Of a DNA stretch of 64,000 bases, positions 24,376-33,205 are shown one piece after another; positions within the stretch are counted from its first letter, which is position 1; each line of letters begins with the position of its first letter. Both the position numbers and the translations under genes were made by a program. The stretch covers positions 1 through 64,000 of the forward strand of contig JBMFWD010000002.1 in the NCBI GenBank assembly GCA_049965615.1, in the 5' to 3' direction. Below the pieces are notes generated by a model, which worked only from the letters and a program-made list of their open reading frames with translations, made no database searches and had not been told where the DNA came from. The DNA is from Acidobacterium sp049965615. Lineage in GTDB: Bacteria; Acidobacteriota; Terriglobia; Terriglobales; Acidobacteriaceae.

Positions 24376-25779
24376 TTACATGATGGTGATGGAGTTGCCG
24401 GACTCCGGCTCGTCGAGTTGTTCGGGCTCGTTGTTGTCGGCGAGGCGAATGAGGCGATGGAGGTAGGCGCGCGAAATATTGAGGCTGCGTGCAGCCAGTG
24501 TTTTGTTGCCGCCGTTTTCGCGGATCGCTGCGACAGCCAGCTTGACCTTGTAGTCGCGCAGCTGGCGTTCGAAGGAGCCGGAAAGCTGGTCTTCGACCAG
24601 TTCCACTGCGGACTCGTCGCGGAGATGCTCGGGCAGGTCTTCTACTGTAAGCTTGCTTCCGGCGGACAGGAGGACAGCGCGCTGGATGACATTTTCGAGT
24701 TCGCGGACATTGCCGGGCCAGGAGTAGGCCATGAGCTGACTCATCGCCGCAGGATCGATGTCCTCGATGCTCTTCTGGTAGGCCTGGGAGTACTGCATGA
24801 GGAAGTGGAGGGCGATCTTGCAGATGTCCTCGGCGCGCTCGCGCAGCGGGGGGGCCTCGATTTTGACGACGTTGATGCGGTAGTAGAGGTCCTGGCGGAA
24901 CTGGCTGCGGGCTACCATCTCGTCCAGGTCGCGGTGCGTGGCGAAGATGAGGCGAGCCTTGAGGGGGATGAGCCGCGAGCCGCCGAGCCGCATGAATTCT
25001 TTTTGCTGCAGGACGCGCAGCAGCTTGACCTGGGTGAAGAGGCTCAGTTCGCCAATCTCATCGAGGAAGACGGTTCCTTCGCCGGCTTGTTCGAGGAGTC
25101 CGGCGCGATTGCCGTTGCTGCCGGTGAAGGCTCCCTTGTCGTAGCCGAAGAGCTCTGACTCGATGAGGGTTTCGGGAATGGCGCCGCAGGAGACGGCGAC
25201 GAAGGGACGCCCCGCTCGATCGCCGAGGTTGTGTATGGCTCGCGCGATGAGCTCCTTGCCGGTGCCGCTTTCGCCTGTGACCAGAACGCTGTTGTCGAAG
25301 TTGGCCACGCGGTGGATGAGGCTGTAGACCTGCCGCATTTGCGGGCTGGAGCCGATCATCTGATCGCAGGCGGTATTGTGCTCGAGTTTCTTTTGCGTGG
25401 CGCGCAGCTCGCGTTTGAGCTGATTGGTTTCATTCGCCCGGCGCAGCATGGCCTTCATTTCGGCCACGTGCAGAGGTACCCGGCAGTATCCGTAGGCACC
25501 CTCTTTTACAAGGTCTGAGGCGCAGGCGCGCATGGTGTCGTCGGCGAGCAGAATGAGGGAAGCGCCGGCCTCGATATATGTGCGTGCAAGCTCTTTGCGG
25601 GATTCGAGAGAGCCAATGGCAGAGTTCAGATCAAAAATGGCGACGTCAAAGGTGTCAGCCGCGAGAAATTGCTCAACGGGGTACCGATCCTGAATCTGAC
25701 GGATCTCGAAATTCGCTCCCAGAGATGCTTTCAGCGCAGCATACAAAGTGTGTTGCGTCGTGATTAGAGCGATGTTCAT
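24376..25779 (-). CDS. NtrC-family sigma-54 activator with a degenerate receiver domain
   Basis: 467 residues from ATG 25779, preceded by GGAGG; the frame stays open to an ATG at 25902 but that has no ribosome site. Residues 1-115 resemble a receiver domain: Asp 50 (VAIFDLN) sits at the phospho-acceptor place, but the N-terminal strand MNIALITTQ lacks the usual Asp-Asp/Glu pair. The AAA+ domain has Walker A GESGTGKE (169-176), the sigma-54 contact loop GAFTGS (216-221), Walker B VFLDEIGE (237-244), and WPGNVRELENV (354-364). A Fis-type helix-turn-helix (about 412-445) ends the protein. No histidine kinase is adjacent. It is the obvious candidate activator for the six sigma-54 promoters of Tad locus 1. 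Confidence 0.92.
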   Translation of the reverse strand: MNIALITTQHTLYAALKASLGANFEIRQIQDRYPVEQFLAADTFDVAIFDLNSAIGSLESRKELARTYIEAGASLILLADDTMRACASDLVKEGAYGYCRVPLHVAEMKAMLRRANETNQLKRELRATQKKLEHNTACDQMIGSSPQMRQVYSLIHRVANFDNSVLVTGESGTGKELIARAIHNLGDRAGRPFVAVSCGAIPETLIESELFGYDKGAFTGSNGNRAGLLEQAGEGTVFLDEIGELSLFTQVKLLRVLQQKEFMRLGGSRLIPLKARLIFATHRDLDEMVARSQFRQDLYYRINVVKIEAPPLRERAEDICKIALHFLMQYSQAYQKSIEDIDPAAMSQLMAYSWPGNVRELENVIQRAVLLSAGSKLTVEDLPEHLRDESAVELVEDQLSGSFERQLRDYKVKLAVAAIRENGGNKTLAARSLNISRAYLHRLIRLADNNEPEQLDEPESGNSITIM

Positions 25780-26263
25780 TTCGGCAGATGCCTCCGAAGG
25801 CGGGGCGAAATTTTCCAAAGTCGGAAGGAGTTGTCGACAAGTGATTCGTCTTGAAGCTTCCCCCGGAAGCAGTAATGGAGTCAAGGAATCATCAGTTATC
25901 ATGCAATAGTTACTTTTGTCGATTGAGATTAATCAAAGTGTAAACCAAAAGGCGGTTCGCAGCGCCGGGAGTGTCTTTCCACCGCCTCGTGATCTTGTGG
26001 AATGAATATCTTCTGAGGCTTTTGGTGTTGATTGTTGATATACGATGAGCTGGTTTATGGTCCCTGATGGTTTAGGCTCCAGTAATTTTAGAGGATTAGT
26101 TTCTTTCCAAGGTAATCATCTGCGTTGTTAAAAATTACCGCTACTCATGCCTATAGTGCTTTTCGTGGGCATGGCAGTTGCCGTCCGGGGCAACGCTATG
26201 TATGGAAACCGCTACTCCGCTACATTCCTTAAATCGCATGCGGTATATTGATCGAACGCCAGG
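25780..26263. other. Divergent control region between the sigma-54 activator and the RsbU-like gene
   Basis: 484 bases, clearly richer in A+T than the flanking genes, with no credible open frame. A poor sigma-54-like sequence on the plus strand (GGGCATGGCAGTTGCC, 26167-26182) has GG and GC at the right spacing but lacks the leading T and final W, so I do not call it. No sigma-54 pattern faces the activator gene. Confidence 0.5.
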
Positions 26264-27454
26264 ATGGAGGACGAGTTGTTGGATCTGGACGCGCAATCTT
26301 CGTTTGAATCGCCGAGCGGCCTTCCGCTGGAGCAGCAGGTGGCTCGATTGCAGGCGTTGCTGGAGGCGACCCGGCAGGTGCATTCGACGATGCACGCGGA
26401 AGAGGTGATGCAGCGGGCGGCTCGGCTTCTGGTTCTTGAGCTGGAGATGAATGGCGCGATATTTGTCGAGCCTGGTTCGGAGGAGCCTAGAGTCGCCTAT
26501 GGGGATGTTCCGGGATCGCCTTACGAGGGTTGCCGGCGTTTTCCGCTGCTTTCGCGGGAGAACCACACGCTGGCCGAGCTGATTGTTTCGAGTCCCGACT
26601 GCCAGGAGTTCAACGTTTACGAGCAGGATTTTATCGAGGGTCTGGTCCTGCAGACCGCTGTAGCCCTTGAAAATGCTACGCTGCACGAGCGCGACCTGGA
26701 ATGGGCGCGGGTGCAGCAGGATTTGGATGCGGCGCGATCGCTGCAGATGTCACTGCTGCCGAAGTCGATGCCGACGATAGAGTCGTTTTCAATCGCGGGG
26801 CGTTCGACGACCTGCTACGAGGTGGGTGGCGATTATCTGGACACCATGCGACTGCCGGATGGAACTCACCTGATGGTAGTCGCCGATGTGGCTGGGAAGG
26901 GACTAGCCTCGGCGATTGTCGCCACCAGTTTCCGGTCAGCCCTGCGTTCGCTGGCTACTCATCCGCTGCCTCTGGCTGAACTGGCGATGCGGATGGGCCA
27001 GCACCATTGGGATGAAGGCGCAGAGGCGCAGCGGCGCTACGTAACGGCGATTCTAGTTCGTCTTGATCCAGAGGGTCCGCGGATTGAAGCGGTCAACTGC
27101 GGTCATAATCCGGGGATTCTGAATCTTCCCGATGGAACTTCGCGTGTGATCGAGGCCTCGGGAACTCCCCTGGGATTGCTGCCGGGGATGAAGTACACAT
27201 CCGAGACGTTTGAATTTCCGCCCGGAGCGAAGCTGCTTTTGTATACGGATGGACTGTCAGAAACGCTGCAGGCTGGAGTTGACGAAGAGTTTGGCCTGGA
27301 AAGGCTGATAGAGACTTTTTCTGGATGCGCGCAACCGCAAGCTGAGAGTATTCTCGACGTTGTATGGGATGCTATCGGCTCATTTTCAGACCACGCACCA
27401 CAAACCGATGATATGACCGCACTTGCGATCTGCCATCTGGATTCCTCCCGGTAG
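26264..27454 (+). CDS. RsbU-like PP2C (SpoIIE) phosphatase with GAF domain
   Basis: 396 residues. An N-terminal GAF-like sensor region (about 20-145) is followed by a short coiled stretch (LEWARVQQDLDAARSLQMSLLP, a typical linker before SpoIIE domains) and a PP2C-type phosphatase domain (about 175-390). Metal-binding aspartates are seen in GGDYLD, VVADVAGKG and TDDMTALAI. Such enzymes dephosphorylate STAS anti-anti-sigma proteins. Its likely substrate is encoded two genes downstream, with the matching kinase between them, so the three genes make a complete partner-switching module. The input sensed by the GAF domain is unknown. Confidence 0.9.
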   Translation: MEDELLDLDAQSSFESPSGLPLEQQVARLQALLEATRQVHSTMHAEEVMQRAARLLVLELEMNGAIFVEPGSEEPRVAYGDVPGSPYEGCRRFPLLSRENHTLAELIVSSPDCQEFNVYEQDFIEGLVLQTAVALENATLHERDLEWARVQQDLDAARSLQMSLLPKSMPTIESFSIAGRSTTCYEVGGDYLDTMRLPDGTHLMVVADVAGKGLASAIVATSFRSALRSLATHPLPLAELAMRMGQHHWDEGAEAQRRYVTAILVRLDPEGPRIEAVNCGHNPGILNLPDGTSRVIEASGTPLGLLPGMKYTSETFEFPPGAKLLLYTDGLSETLQAGVDEEFGLERLIETFSGCAQPQAESILDVVWDAIGSFSDHAPQTDDMTALAICHLDSSR

Positions 27455-27468
27455 GAGAAGATTGCCTC

Positions 27469-27906
27469 ATGAAGCATGGAACGTCTGTCCAGGTCTGTCT
27501 GCCGTCGGAACTGGGCTTTGAGAAGGTAGCCATGAGCACGGCAGCCAGCATGGCAGGGTTGATGGGATTCACCGAGGATCGCATTGACGACCTGAAAACG
27601 GCCGTAGCCGAGGCCTGCATCAACGCCATCGAGCATGGGAACCAGTTGAATGAGTCGCTGAGTGTGGCGGTGGTTCTCTCGATGAATCCCGAGGGACTGG
27701 AAGTAAAAGTGATTGATGACGGCGTTGGCATTCATAACAAGCCGCCGTCTCCGGATATCGACCGGAAGCTGCACGGTGAGGAAGACACGCGGGGCATGGG
27801 AATGTTTCTGATCCAGGCGCTGGTCGATGAGGCTGAGTGGTACGCCGGGCCTCCGGGAAAAAGCTACGTCCGCCTGCTGATCAAGCTGGCGAAGGAGACG
27901 AAGTAA
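27469..27906 (+). CDS. RsbW-like serine kinase / anti-sigma factor
   Basis: 145 residues, HATPase_c_2 type. The ATP-binding motifs are ACINAIEHGNQL (N box), VIDDGVGIHN (G1) and TRGMGMFLIQALVDE (G2). Proteins of this type bind and phosphorylate a STAS partner and hold a sigma factor or other target inactive. It lies 14 bases after the RsbU-like gene and shares TAATG with the next gene, so translation is coupled. No sigma factor gene is seen in the window, so the final target is elsewhere or is not a sigma factor. Confidence 0.9.
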   Translation: MKHGTSVQVCLPSELGFEKVAMSTAASMAGLMGFTEDRIDDLKTAVAEACINAIEHGNQLNESLSVAVVLSMNPEGLEVKVIDDGVGIHNKPPSPDIDRKLHGEEDTRGMGMFLIQALVDEAEWYAGPPGKSYVRLLIKLAKETK

Positions 27907-28265
27907 TGCAGGATACTACGAGAATCACGCAGCGCACGGCGAGCACCGCATCCGGTAGCTCAGTCTGTATTTTTTCCTTTGACGGAGACATTACGTCGAC
28001 CGCAAAGGATGTGATTCTGAGCCATTATCACGGGCTGGATGGCTCGACGACTCAACTTCTGCTCGATTTCACCAGCGTGGAGTACATCAACTCTTCCGGC
28101 ATTGCCATTATCATCCAGATGCTGCTGGAGGCCAGTAAATCTGGCCAGCGGAGCGTGGGGATCTACGGGTTGAGCCCGCACTTCAACAAGGTGTTCACGA
28201 TGGTGGGCATCAACAAATACGCGAAGTTGCATCCGGACGAGTCAGCCGCGCTCTCGTCGATCTAG
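27906..28265 (+). CDS. RsbV-like STAS anti-anti-sigma factor
   Basis: 119 residues from ATG 27906, overlapping the kinase stop by one base. The STAS domain has CIFSFDGDITST near the start and LLDFTSVEYINSSGIAIIIQ in the middle; the Ser pair in NSSGI is the usual phosphorylation site. C-terminal YGLSPHFNKVFTMVGINKY also fits the family. When dephosphorylated by the RsbU-like phosphatase it should bind the RsbW-like protein and release its target. Confidence 0.92.
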   Translation: MQDTTRITQRTASTASGSSVCIFSFDGDITSTAKDVILSHYHGLDGSTTQLLLDFTSVEYINSSGIAIIIQMLLEASKSGQRSVGIYGLSPHFNKVFTMVGINKYAKLHPDESAALSSI

Positions 28266-28310
28266 AAACAAACCAAATAGAAACTCAGGACTGGGAGCAT
28301 CTGGCTCGCA

Positions 28311-28336
28311 GGAAAGCCCTTTTTTAGAGGCTTTCC
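28311..28336. terminator. Bidirectional hairpin between the partner-switch operon and the mutarotase gene
   Basis: GGAAAGCC (28311-28318) pairs with GGCTTTCC (28329-28336) around a loop containing six T. The right arm overlaps the last codons of the reverse-strand mutarotase gene. It could serve both converging transcripts. Confidence 0.5.
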
Positions 28337-29232
28337 AGCGAGATGGTTGTGCCCAGCGTGTGCGTGTGGCCGGGCGCGATGGTGAGCGCGCAGTCCATCA
28401 CATTGCTGGCTTCCACGCAGGCAAAGTGCGGCCAGTCGTCATCGCCGAGATCGGGAATCCGGCGCGCGCCTTCGACCGAGGGGTTCCAGACGACGGTGGA
28501 GCTGGAGCCGGATTTGCTGATGCGGATGCGGCGCTTGAGGACGGGATCGGTGAGAAGGACGTCGCTGGTGGTGTCGAGAAAGGCGTTGTCTGTCTCTTTT
28601 GTGAAGTGGAATGTTCCCTCGTGCCGCTTTTCGCGGTTATTGTCAAGATTGTCGCGATAGCGGACCCCGTCGAGCCCTTCGAGGCTGACCTGCCGCACGT
28701 CGCCGACGGCGAGGTAGGTGTGAAGCGCTTCGGCTACGGGGACGGACTCCGCGGCCTGGTTGGTGTAGTCAAGTTCCACATGCAGACTGGCGCCGAAGGT
28801 GGCGCGGAGGCGCATGGTGAAGTCATAGGGCCACCACTGTTTGCCCTCAGCGTCATTGCTGGTGGCGAGGGTTACTCGGACTCCGTCGCCTGCGGCTTCG
28901 ATTGCTTCGAGGTTCCAGGACTTGATGCGCACCGGCCCGTGCTTGGGGGCTCTGGGGTCGTCGTCCTTGGCGCGAAACCAGGGTCCGCAAACGGGGATGC
29001 CTCCGCGGATGGCATCGTGCTCGCCCCAGTGAGCGTGGCTGCTCATGAAGATGACGTCTGCCGCGCCGGCGGGACGCCATGCGGCGATGTGCGCGCCGTG
29101 GAGGTAGATTTCGCCGGTGGCCGCCGGTGCTGTGATGCGAATGCAGGTTTGTCCGCCGTTGCCGGTGGAGACGTGCGCCAGTCCTGGCAGGCCGAAGCGG
29201 GCCTGCAGTGCTTCTGCGGAGGTAAGAGTCAT
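28324..29232 (-). CDS. D-hexose-6-phosphate mutarotase (YeaD type, aldose 1-epimerase superfamily)
   Basis: 302 residues, full length for the family. It catalyses anomer exchange of hexose 6-phosphates such as glucose 6-phosphate. Typical stretches are GEIYLHGAHIAAWRP, HDAIRGGIPVCGPWF and KHGPVRIKSWNLE in the N-terminal half; VAEALHTYLAVGDVRQVSLE and VVWNPSVEGARRIPDLGDDD in the C-terminal half. Arg and Glu residues of the YeaD active site appear conserved. No linked sugar operon; it converges on the partner-switch genes and diverges from the WWH-type membrane protein. Confidence 0.88.
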   Translation of the reverse strand: MTLTSAEALQARFGLPGLAHVSTGNGGQTCIRITAPAATGEIYLHGAHIAAWRPAGAADVIFMSSHAHWGEHDAIRGGIPVCGPWFRAKDDDPRAPKHGPVRIKSWNLEAIEAAGDGVRVTLATSNDAEGKQWWPYDFTMRLRATFGASLHVELDYTNQAAESVPVAEALHTYLAVGDVRQVSLEGLDGVRYRDNLDNNREKRHEGTFHFTKETDNAFLDTTSDVLLTDPVLKRRIRISKSGSSSTVVWNPSVEGARRIPDLGDDDWPHFACVEASNVMDCALTIAPGHTHTLGTTISLESL

Positions 29233-29338
29233 GGAAGCAGTATGCTCCCGCGCGAGGAAATCTGTCCTGTGGAATCGAGATGGAAAACCAGACCAAAGGT
29301 TTTGATCGCGGAGAATCGCCGAATGCCCTTATGATGGG

Positions 29339-30868
29339 GTGGCCACGCTTATGACGGAACTTTCTGCTCCAGAGCCATCTGCTGCCTCCACGCCTGCACG
29401 GGGGCAACTGTCTGACCGCGCCGATATCCTCATGCGCAGCTTCATCCTTGCGCTGCTTTATTCGGTCATGGCGATTATCGCCGTCCGCAGCGTCCCGGGT
29501 GTCAACATCGACATGTGGTGGCACATGAGCTCGGCGCGGTGGATGCTCGAGCATCATGCTTTGCCGCACACGGCGATATACGCCAACCTTCATCCGGTTC
29601 CGGCCTGGCATGCTTACAGCTGGCTTTATGACCTGATGATGCTGGGCGTCTATAGGGCGTTTGGCCTGGTGGGCGTTCTGGGATACATCACGGTGATGGT
29701 GCTGGCGATCCTTACGGCGCTGCACAGGATGACGGGGCGATTGCAGCATGATTTTCTGCCGGCGATCGTGCTGGCGCTACTTGGGGCCATCGTAATGATG
29801 CCTGTCTATACGCCCCGGTCATGGCTATTCTCGGTTTTCTTTTTCATTGTTCAACTGGATTTGTTGCACCGAGCGCGGAGTTCCGGGCAGTGGAAGCTGC
29901 TGCTGTGGCTGCTGCCCTTGTATGCGCTCTGGTCCAACATCCATATTCAATTTTTTGACGGCCTGGTGGTGCTTGCAGCGACAGCATTGGAGCCGGTGCT
30001 CATGCGGTTCTGGTTCTGGCCGGAGAGGCCGCCGATTTCCGCCGGTAAGCTTTTCGCAATTCTGGGCGGCTGCATTGCGGCGACCTGGGTCAATCCATAC
30101 GGTTGGTCCTTGTATGTTTCTGCGTTCAAGCTGGTCTCGGAGCATTATGTGTTCAGCCACATTCAGGAGCTTGGATCGATTCCATTCCGGATGTGGCAGA
30201 ACTATGCATTCCTGGGGCTTGTGATTGGCGCGGCCGTGGTGCTGGCGCGGCGCGAGAAGCCGGATTTATGGCGCTGGATGCTGTTTTCCGGTGGCCTGAT
30301 TGTGTCTTTCCGTTCGTACCGGGACATATGGTTTCTGACGGCGATTGCGGTGATGATTCTGGCGGAAGGCGTGTCCTCCAAGGCCCCGTTAGTGCGGCCG
30401 ATCCCTCGCTACTTCCGGCCGGTGATTGCGGTTGTCGTCCTGTGCGTGGCGCTGGTGGAGTCGCACATGATCGGAGTCAGCAACTCTTTTTTGAGCAAGG
30501 TGGAGTACGAGGCCATGCCGGTGAGAGCGGCGGATGCGATTTTAGAGCATCAGTATCCCGGACCGATCTTTAATACCTATGAGTGGGGCGGTTACCTCAT
30601 CTGGCGTACGCAGCGGCCTGTATCGATTGATGGAAGGGCGGCGGTTTACGGCAGCAAAATCATTCGGCGCAACTTTCAGACATGGGGTGGAGGGCAGGAC
30701 TGGGAGAAAAACCCGGAGCTGAAGGCCGCCAACCTTGTGATTGGTCCCGTAAGTTCTCCACTGACGCAGATTCTGCGGATGGATTCGAACTTCCAGCTGG
30801 TCTACCAGGACAAGACTGCCGCGGTATTTGTTCGAAAAATCCCGGTGAATTCTTCCATCCATCCGTAA
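29339..30868 (+). CDS. WWH-type polytopic membrane protein, paralogue of 22706-24226
   Basis: 509 residues from GTG 29339, or ATG 29351. About ten membrane segments and a soluble C-terminus. It has the same landmarks as the reverse-strand protein at 22706-24226: Asp-x-WWH in the first outer loop, a LWSNIH motif, VNPYGW, and the C-terminal EWGGYLIW. The two copies are in opposite orientation on either side of the sigma-54 activator and partner-switch region. A GT-C-like transferase is one reading; an unnamed membrane family is the cautious one. Confidence 0.7.
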   Translation: MATLMTELSAPEPSAASTPARGQLSDRADILMRSFILALLYSVMAIIAVRSVPGVNIDMWWHMSSARWMLEHHALPHTAIYANLHPVPAWHAYSWLYDLMMLGVYRAFGLVGVLGYITVMVLAILTALHRMTGRLQHDFLPAIVLALLGAIVMMPVYTPRSWLFSVFFFIVQLDLLHRARSSGQWKLLLWLLPLYALWSNIHIQFFDGLVVLAATALEPVLMRFWFWPERPPISAGKLFAILGGCIAATWVNPYGWSLYVSAFKLVSEHYVFSHIQELGSIPFRMWQNYAFLGLVIGAAVVLARREKPDLWRWMLFSGGLIVSFRSYRDIWFLTAIAVMILAEGVSSKAPLVRPIPRYFRPVIAVVVLCVALVESHMIGVSNSFLSKVEYEAMPVRAADAILEHQYPGPIFNTYEWGGYLIWRTQRPVSIDGRAAVYGSKIIRRNFQTWGGGQDWEKNPELKAANLVIGPVSSPLTQILRMDSNFQLVYQDKTAAVFVRKIPVNSSIHP

Positions 30869-30929
30869 ACTTGCCCGCAGTCGGGGGATATGCTGCATCC
30901 GCTAGGCTTGGAGATCATCTTCAGAGCAT

Positions 30930-31118
30930 ATGCATTCCGTTTATCCAGCAGGTTTCCAGTGTGCCGGTTGCGGCGAGTGGAATGAGACGCAGGTGGACCC
31001 CTCCGGCGGCGGGCGGCAGTCTTACGTGGAGGATTGCCAGGTTTGCTGCAAGCCGAATATGCTGGATGTTCGCTGGGACGGGGAAGGGTATTTGATCCAG
31101 GCGGAGCTGGAGAGCTAG
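30930..31118 (+). CDS. CPXCG-type cysteine-rich zinc-ribbon peptide
   Basis: 62 residues. Two CxxC pairs, FQCAGCGEWNE and DCQVCCKPNMLDV, with VDPSGGGRQSYVEDC between them: the pattern of the Cys_rich_CPXG family, small proteins of unknown function presumed to bind zinc. Its TAG and the TAG of nagA on the other strand overlap in the palindrome CTAG at 31115-31118. Confidence 0.82.
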   Translation: MHSVYPAGFQCAGCGEWNETQVDPSGGGRQSYVEDCQVCCKPNMLDVRWDGEGYLIQAELES

Positions 31119-32272
31119 GCCGCGATCTGGGGTTCGCCGCGCAGGAAGGTCTGGATGACGGCGCGTTCCGGGGACAGGAGCAGGAAGTTCGCGCTGCGGC
31201 CCGTGGCGATTTCTCCGATGCGGTCGTCGAGGCCGAGCATGCGAGCCGGGTTGCGGGTAGCCAGCGGGAGAACGTCGGCCAGCGGGGCTCCGGTGAACTG
31301 GGCAAAGTTGCGCAGGCCAGTGTCGAGAGTGAGGGTGCTGCCGGCCAAGGTGTTTTCCTCAATGAGGCAGCGGCCGCCTTCGACGCGGACATCGAGTTCG
31401 CCGAGCTTGTAGGGGCCGTCGGGCATGCCGGCGGCGCTCATGGCGTCGGTAATGAGGATGCCGCGCTCGCGGCCTTTCATTTTCCGGAAGAGGCGCACGG
31501 CGGCGGGATCGACGTGCAGGCCGTCGCAGATGAGTTCGGCAAAGAGGCCGTCGTTGGTGAGGACTTCGCCCACCAGCCCGGGCTCGCGATGGTCAAACGC
31601 GCGCATGGCGTTGAAGGTGTGCGTGGCGGAGGCCGCTCCGAGTGCGACGCCGCGACGAGCCTCGGCCAGCGTGGCATTGCTGTGGCCCAGGCTGACGCGG
31701 ATGCCCAGCTCAACGGCGCGGGCGATGGTGGCGTCGGCTCCGGGCAGCTCCGGGGCAATGGTGAGCAGGCGAACCTGTCCTTCGGCGGCCTGCCACATGC
31801 GGTCCAGAAGCTGCACGGAGGGTGGCTGCAGCAGCCGCGCCGGATGCGCGCCGCGTTTGTGCGGGGAAAGAAACGGGCCCTCCAGATGGATGCCGACGGG
31901 CTGTGCGCCGAGTTGTGGGCGGCGCATTTCGAGGGCGAGGCGGGCGAGTGACCGGAGGGTGACATCGATGTCTGCCGTGACGGTGGTGGCGAGATAATTA
32001 CCGACTCCGTGGCGGCCGAGAAAGCCGCCGATGGCGCCGAGCGCCTGGCAGGTGGCTTCCATAACGTCGTGCCCGGCGCTGCCGTGGATGTGGACGTCAA
32101 ATAATGCGGGCAGGATGGTCGCGGTGGGGAAGTCGAGCACTTCGCCTTTGGGCAGAGATGCGGCGGGCTGTTCGCCGATCTGCGCGATGACTCCGTCTTC
32201 GATGACCACAAAGGGATGGGGGATCTCGCCCTGCTCGGTCAACATTTGCGCTGCCGTGATGATCGTCCGCAT
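31115..32272 (-). CDS. nagA: N-acetylglucosamine-6-phosphate deacetylase
   Basis: 385 residues, amidohydrolase superfamily. It removes acetate from GlcNAc-6-phosphate, giving glucosamine 6-phosphate for cell-wall recycling or glycolysis. Seen motifs: LFDVHIHGSAGHD, GIHLEGPFLSPHKRGAHP (metal-binding Glu), SLGHSNA, ATHTFNAMRAFDHREPG and ILITDAMSAAG (catalytic Asp). Length is normal. No nagB or PTS genes are adjacent. It diverges from nfo with 27 bases between the starts. Confidence 0.95.
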   Translation of the reverse strand: MRTIITAAQMLTEQGEIPHPFVVIEDGVIAQIGEQPAASLPKGEVLDFPTATILPALFDVHIHGSAGHDVMEATCQALGAIGGFLGRHGVGNYLATTVTADIDVTLRSLARLALEMRRPQLGAQPVGIHLEGPFLSPHKRGAHPARLLQPPSVQLLDRMWQAAEGQVRLLTIAPELPGADATIARAVELGIRVSLGHSNATLAEARRGVALGAASATHTFNAMRAFDHREPGLVGEVLTNDGLFAELICDGLHVDPAAVRLFRKMKGRERGILITDAMSAAGMPDGPYKLGELDVRVEGGRCLIEENTLAGSTLTLDTGLRNFAQFTGAPLADVLPLATRNPARMLGLDDRIGEIATGRSANFLLLSPERAVIQTFLRGEPQIAA

Positions 32273-32299
32273 GACACTCTGACTCTACACTGTTAACGA

Positions 32300-33160
32300 A
32301 TGACCATGCGCAGAATTGGTATCCATCTTTCGACCACGGGCGGCTATTACAAGGCCGCCGAGCGCGCCAACGAGATTGGCGCAAACACTGTCCAGATTTT
32401 CTCTTCGAGCCCTCGGATGTGGCGCGCGCCGAGCGTGAAGCCGGAGGACGCGGCAAAGCTGAAGGAGGCATGCCGCAAGCATGACTGCGCGCCGGTGGTG
32501 ATCCACGTGAGCTACCTGGTGAACGTGTGCAGCCAGTCGGAGGAGGTTCGCGCCAAGTCGGTTGCGGCCTTTCGCGGCGAGGTGGAGCGCGCGCTGGCGC
32601 TGGGTGCGCGGTACCTTGTGCTGCATCCGGGCTCATGGAAGGGCATGACCCGCGACGAAGGGCTGGCGCTGGCGGCCGAGTCGATTGGCAAGGCTACCGA
32701 TGGCATCGACTTTGCGGGGACGGATTTTCAGATTCTGATTGAGAACACCGCCGGGGCCGAGTTTTCACTGGGCGGCAGCTTTGAGCAGGTGGGCGAACTG
32801 GTCGCCAGGCTGAAGCCGATTGTGCCGGTGGGCGTGTGCCTGGATACCTGCCATACGCACGTGGCGGGGTATGACATTGTGAGCGCGGAAGGCTACGAGG
32901 AGACCGCAGGGCTGGCGGAAAATACCATCGGTCTGAAGACGGTGCGCGTGTGGCACATGAACGACGCCAAGGCTCCGCGCGGGTCAAAGCTGGACCGGCA
33001 CGAGCATATAGGCGAGGGAACGATCGGGACGGAGCCGTTCAAGCGGCTGCTGCACGACCCGCGTTTTGCGCACTGCGCGTTTGTTGCGGAAACCCCCGTG
33101 GACGAAGACGACGACGACGCGCGCAATGTGGCGGCGCTGCTGGGGCTGGCCGCGGGCTGA
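32300..33160 (+). CDS. nfo: Deoxyribonuclease IV (AP endonuclease)
   Basis: 286 residues from ATG 32300; ATG 32306 (MRRIGIHLS) matches the usual start of the family better. A trinuclear-zinc TIM-barrel enzyme that cuts DNA at abasic sites in base-excision repair. Metal ligands and family motifs are visible: RIGIHLSTTGG, VVIHVSYLVN, LVLHPGSW, ILIENTAGA, VCLDTCHTHVAGYD, WHMNDAK and RHEHIGEGTIG. The C-terminus has an acidic DEDDDD run. Confidence 0.94.
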   Translation: MTMRRIGIHLSTTGGYYKAAERANEIGANTVQIFSSSPRMWRAPSVKPEDAAKLKEACRKHDCAPVVIHVSYLVNVCSQSEEVRAKSVAAFRGEVERALALGARYLVLHPGSWKGMTRDEGLALAAESIGKATDGIDFAGTDFQILIENTAGAEFSLGGSFEQVGELVARLKPIVPVGVCLDTCHTHVAGYDIVSAEGYEETAGLAENTIGLKTVRVWHMNDAKAPRGSKLDRHEHIGEGTIGTEPFKRLLHDPRFAHCAFVAETPVDEDDDDARNVAALLGLAAG

Positions 33161-33205
33161 AGGCGGGATTTTCCCGGCGCGGCGAAGTTACAATCAAAGG
33201 TGATT

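Noticed and set aside
26167..26182. Sigma-54-like sequence in front of the RsbU-like gene
   Set aside because: GG and GC spacing is right, but the leading T and the final A/T are missing and the start lies about 80 bases on; too weak to call.
28360..29334. Forward 324-codon frame opposite the mutarotase gene
   Set aside because: Shadow of the mutarotase gene, which carries the family motifs on the reverse strand.
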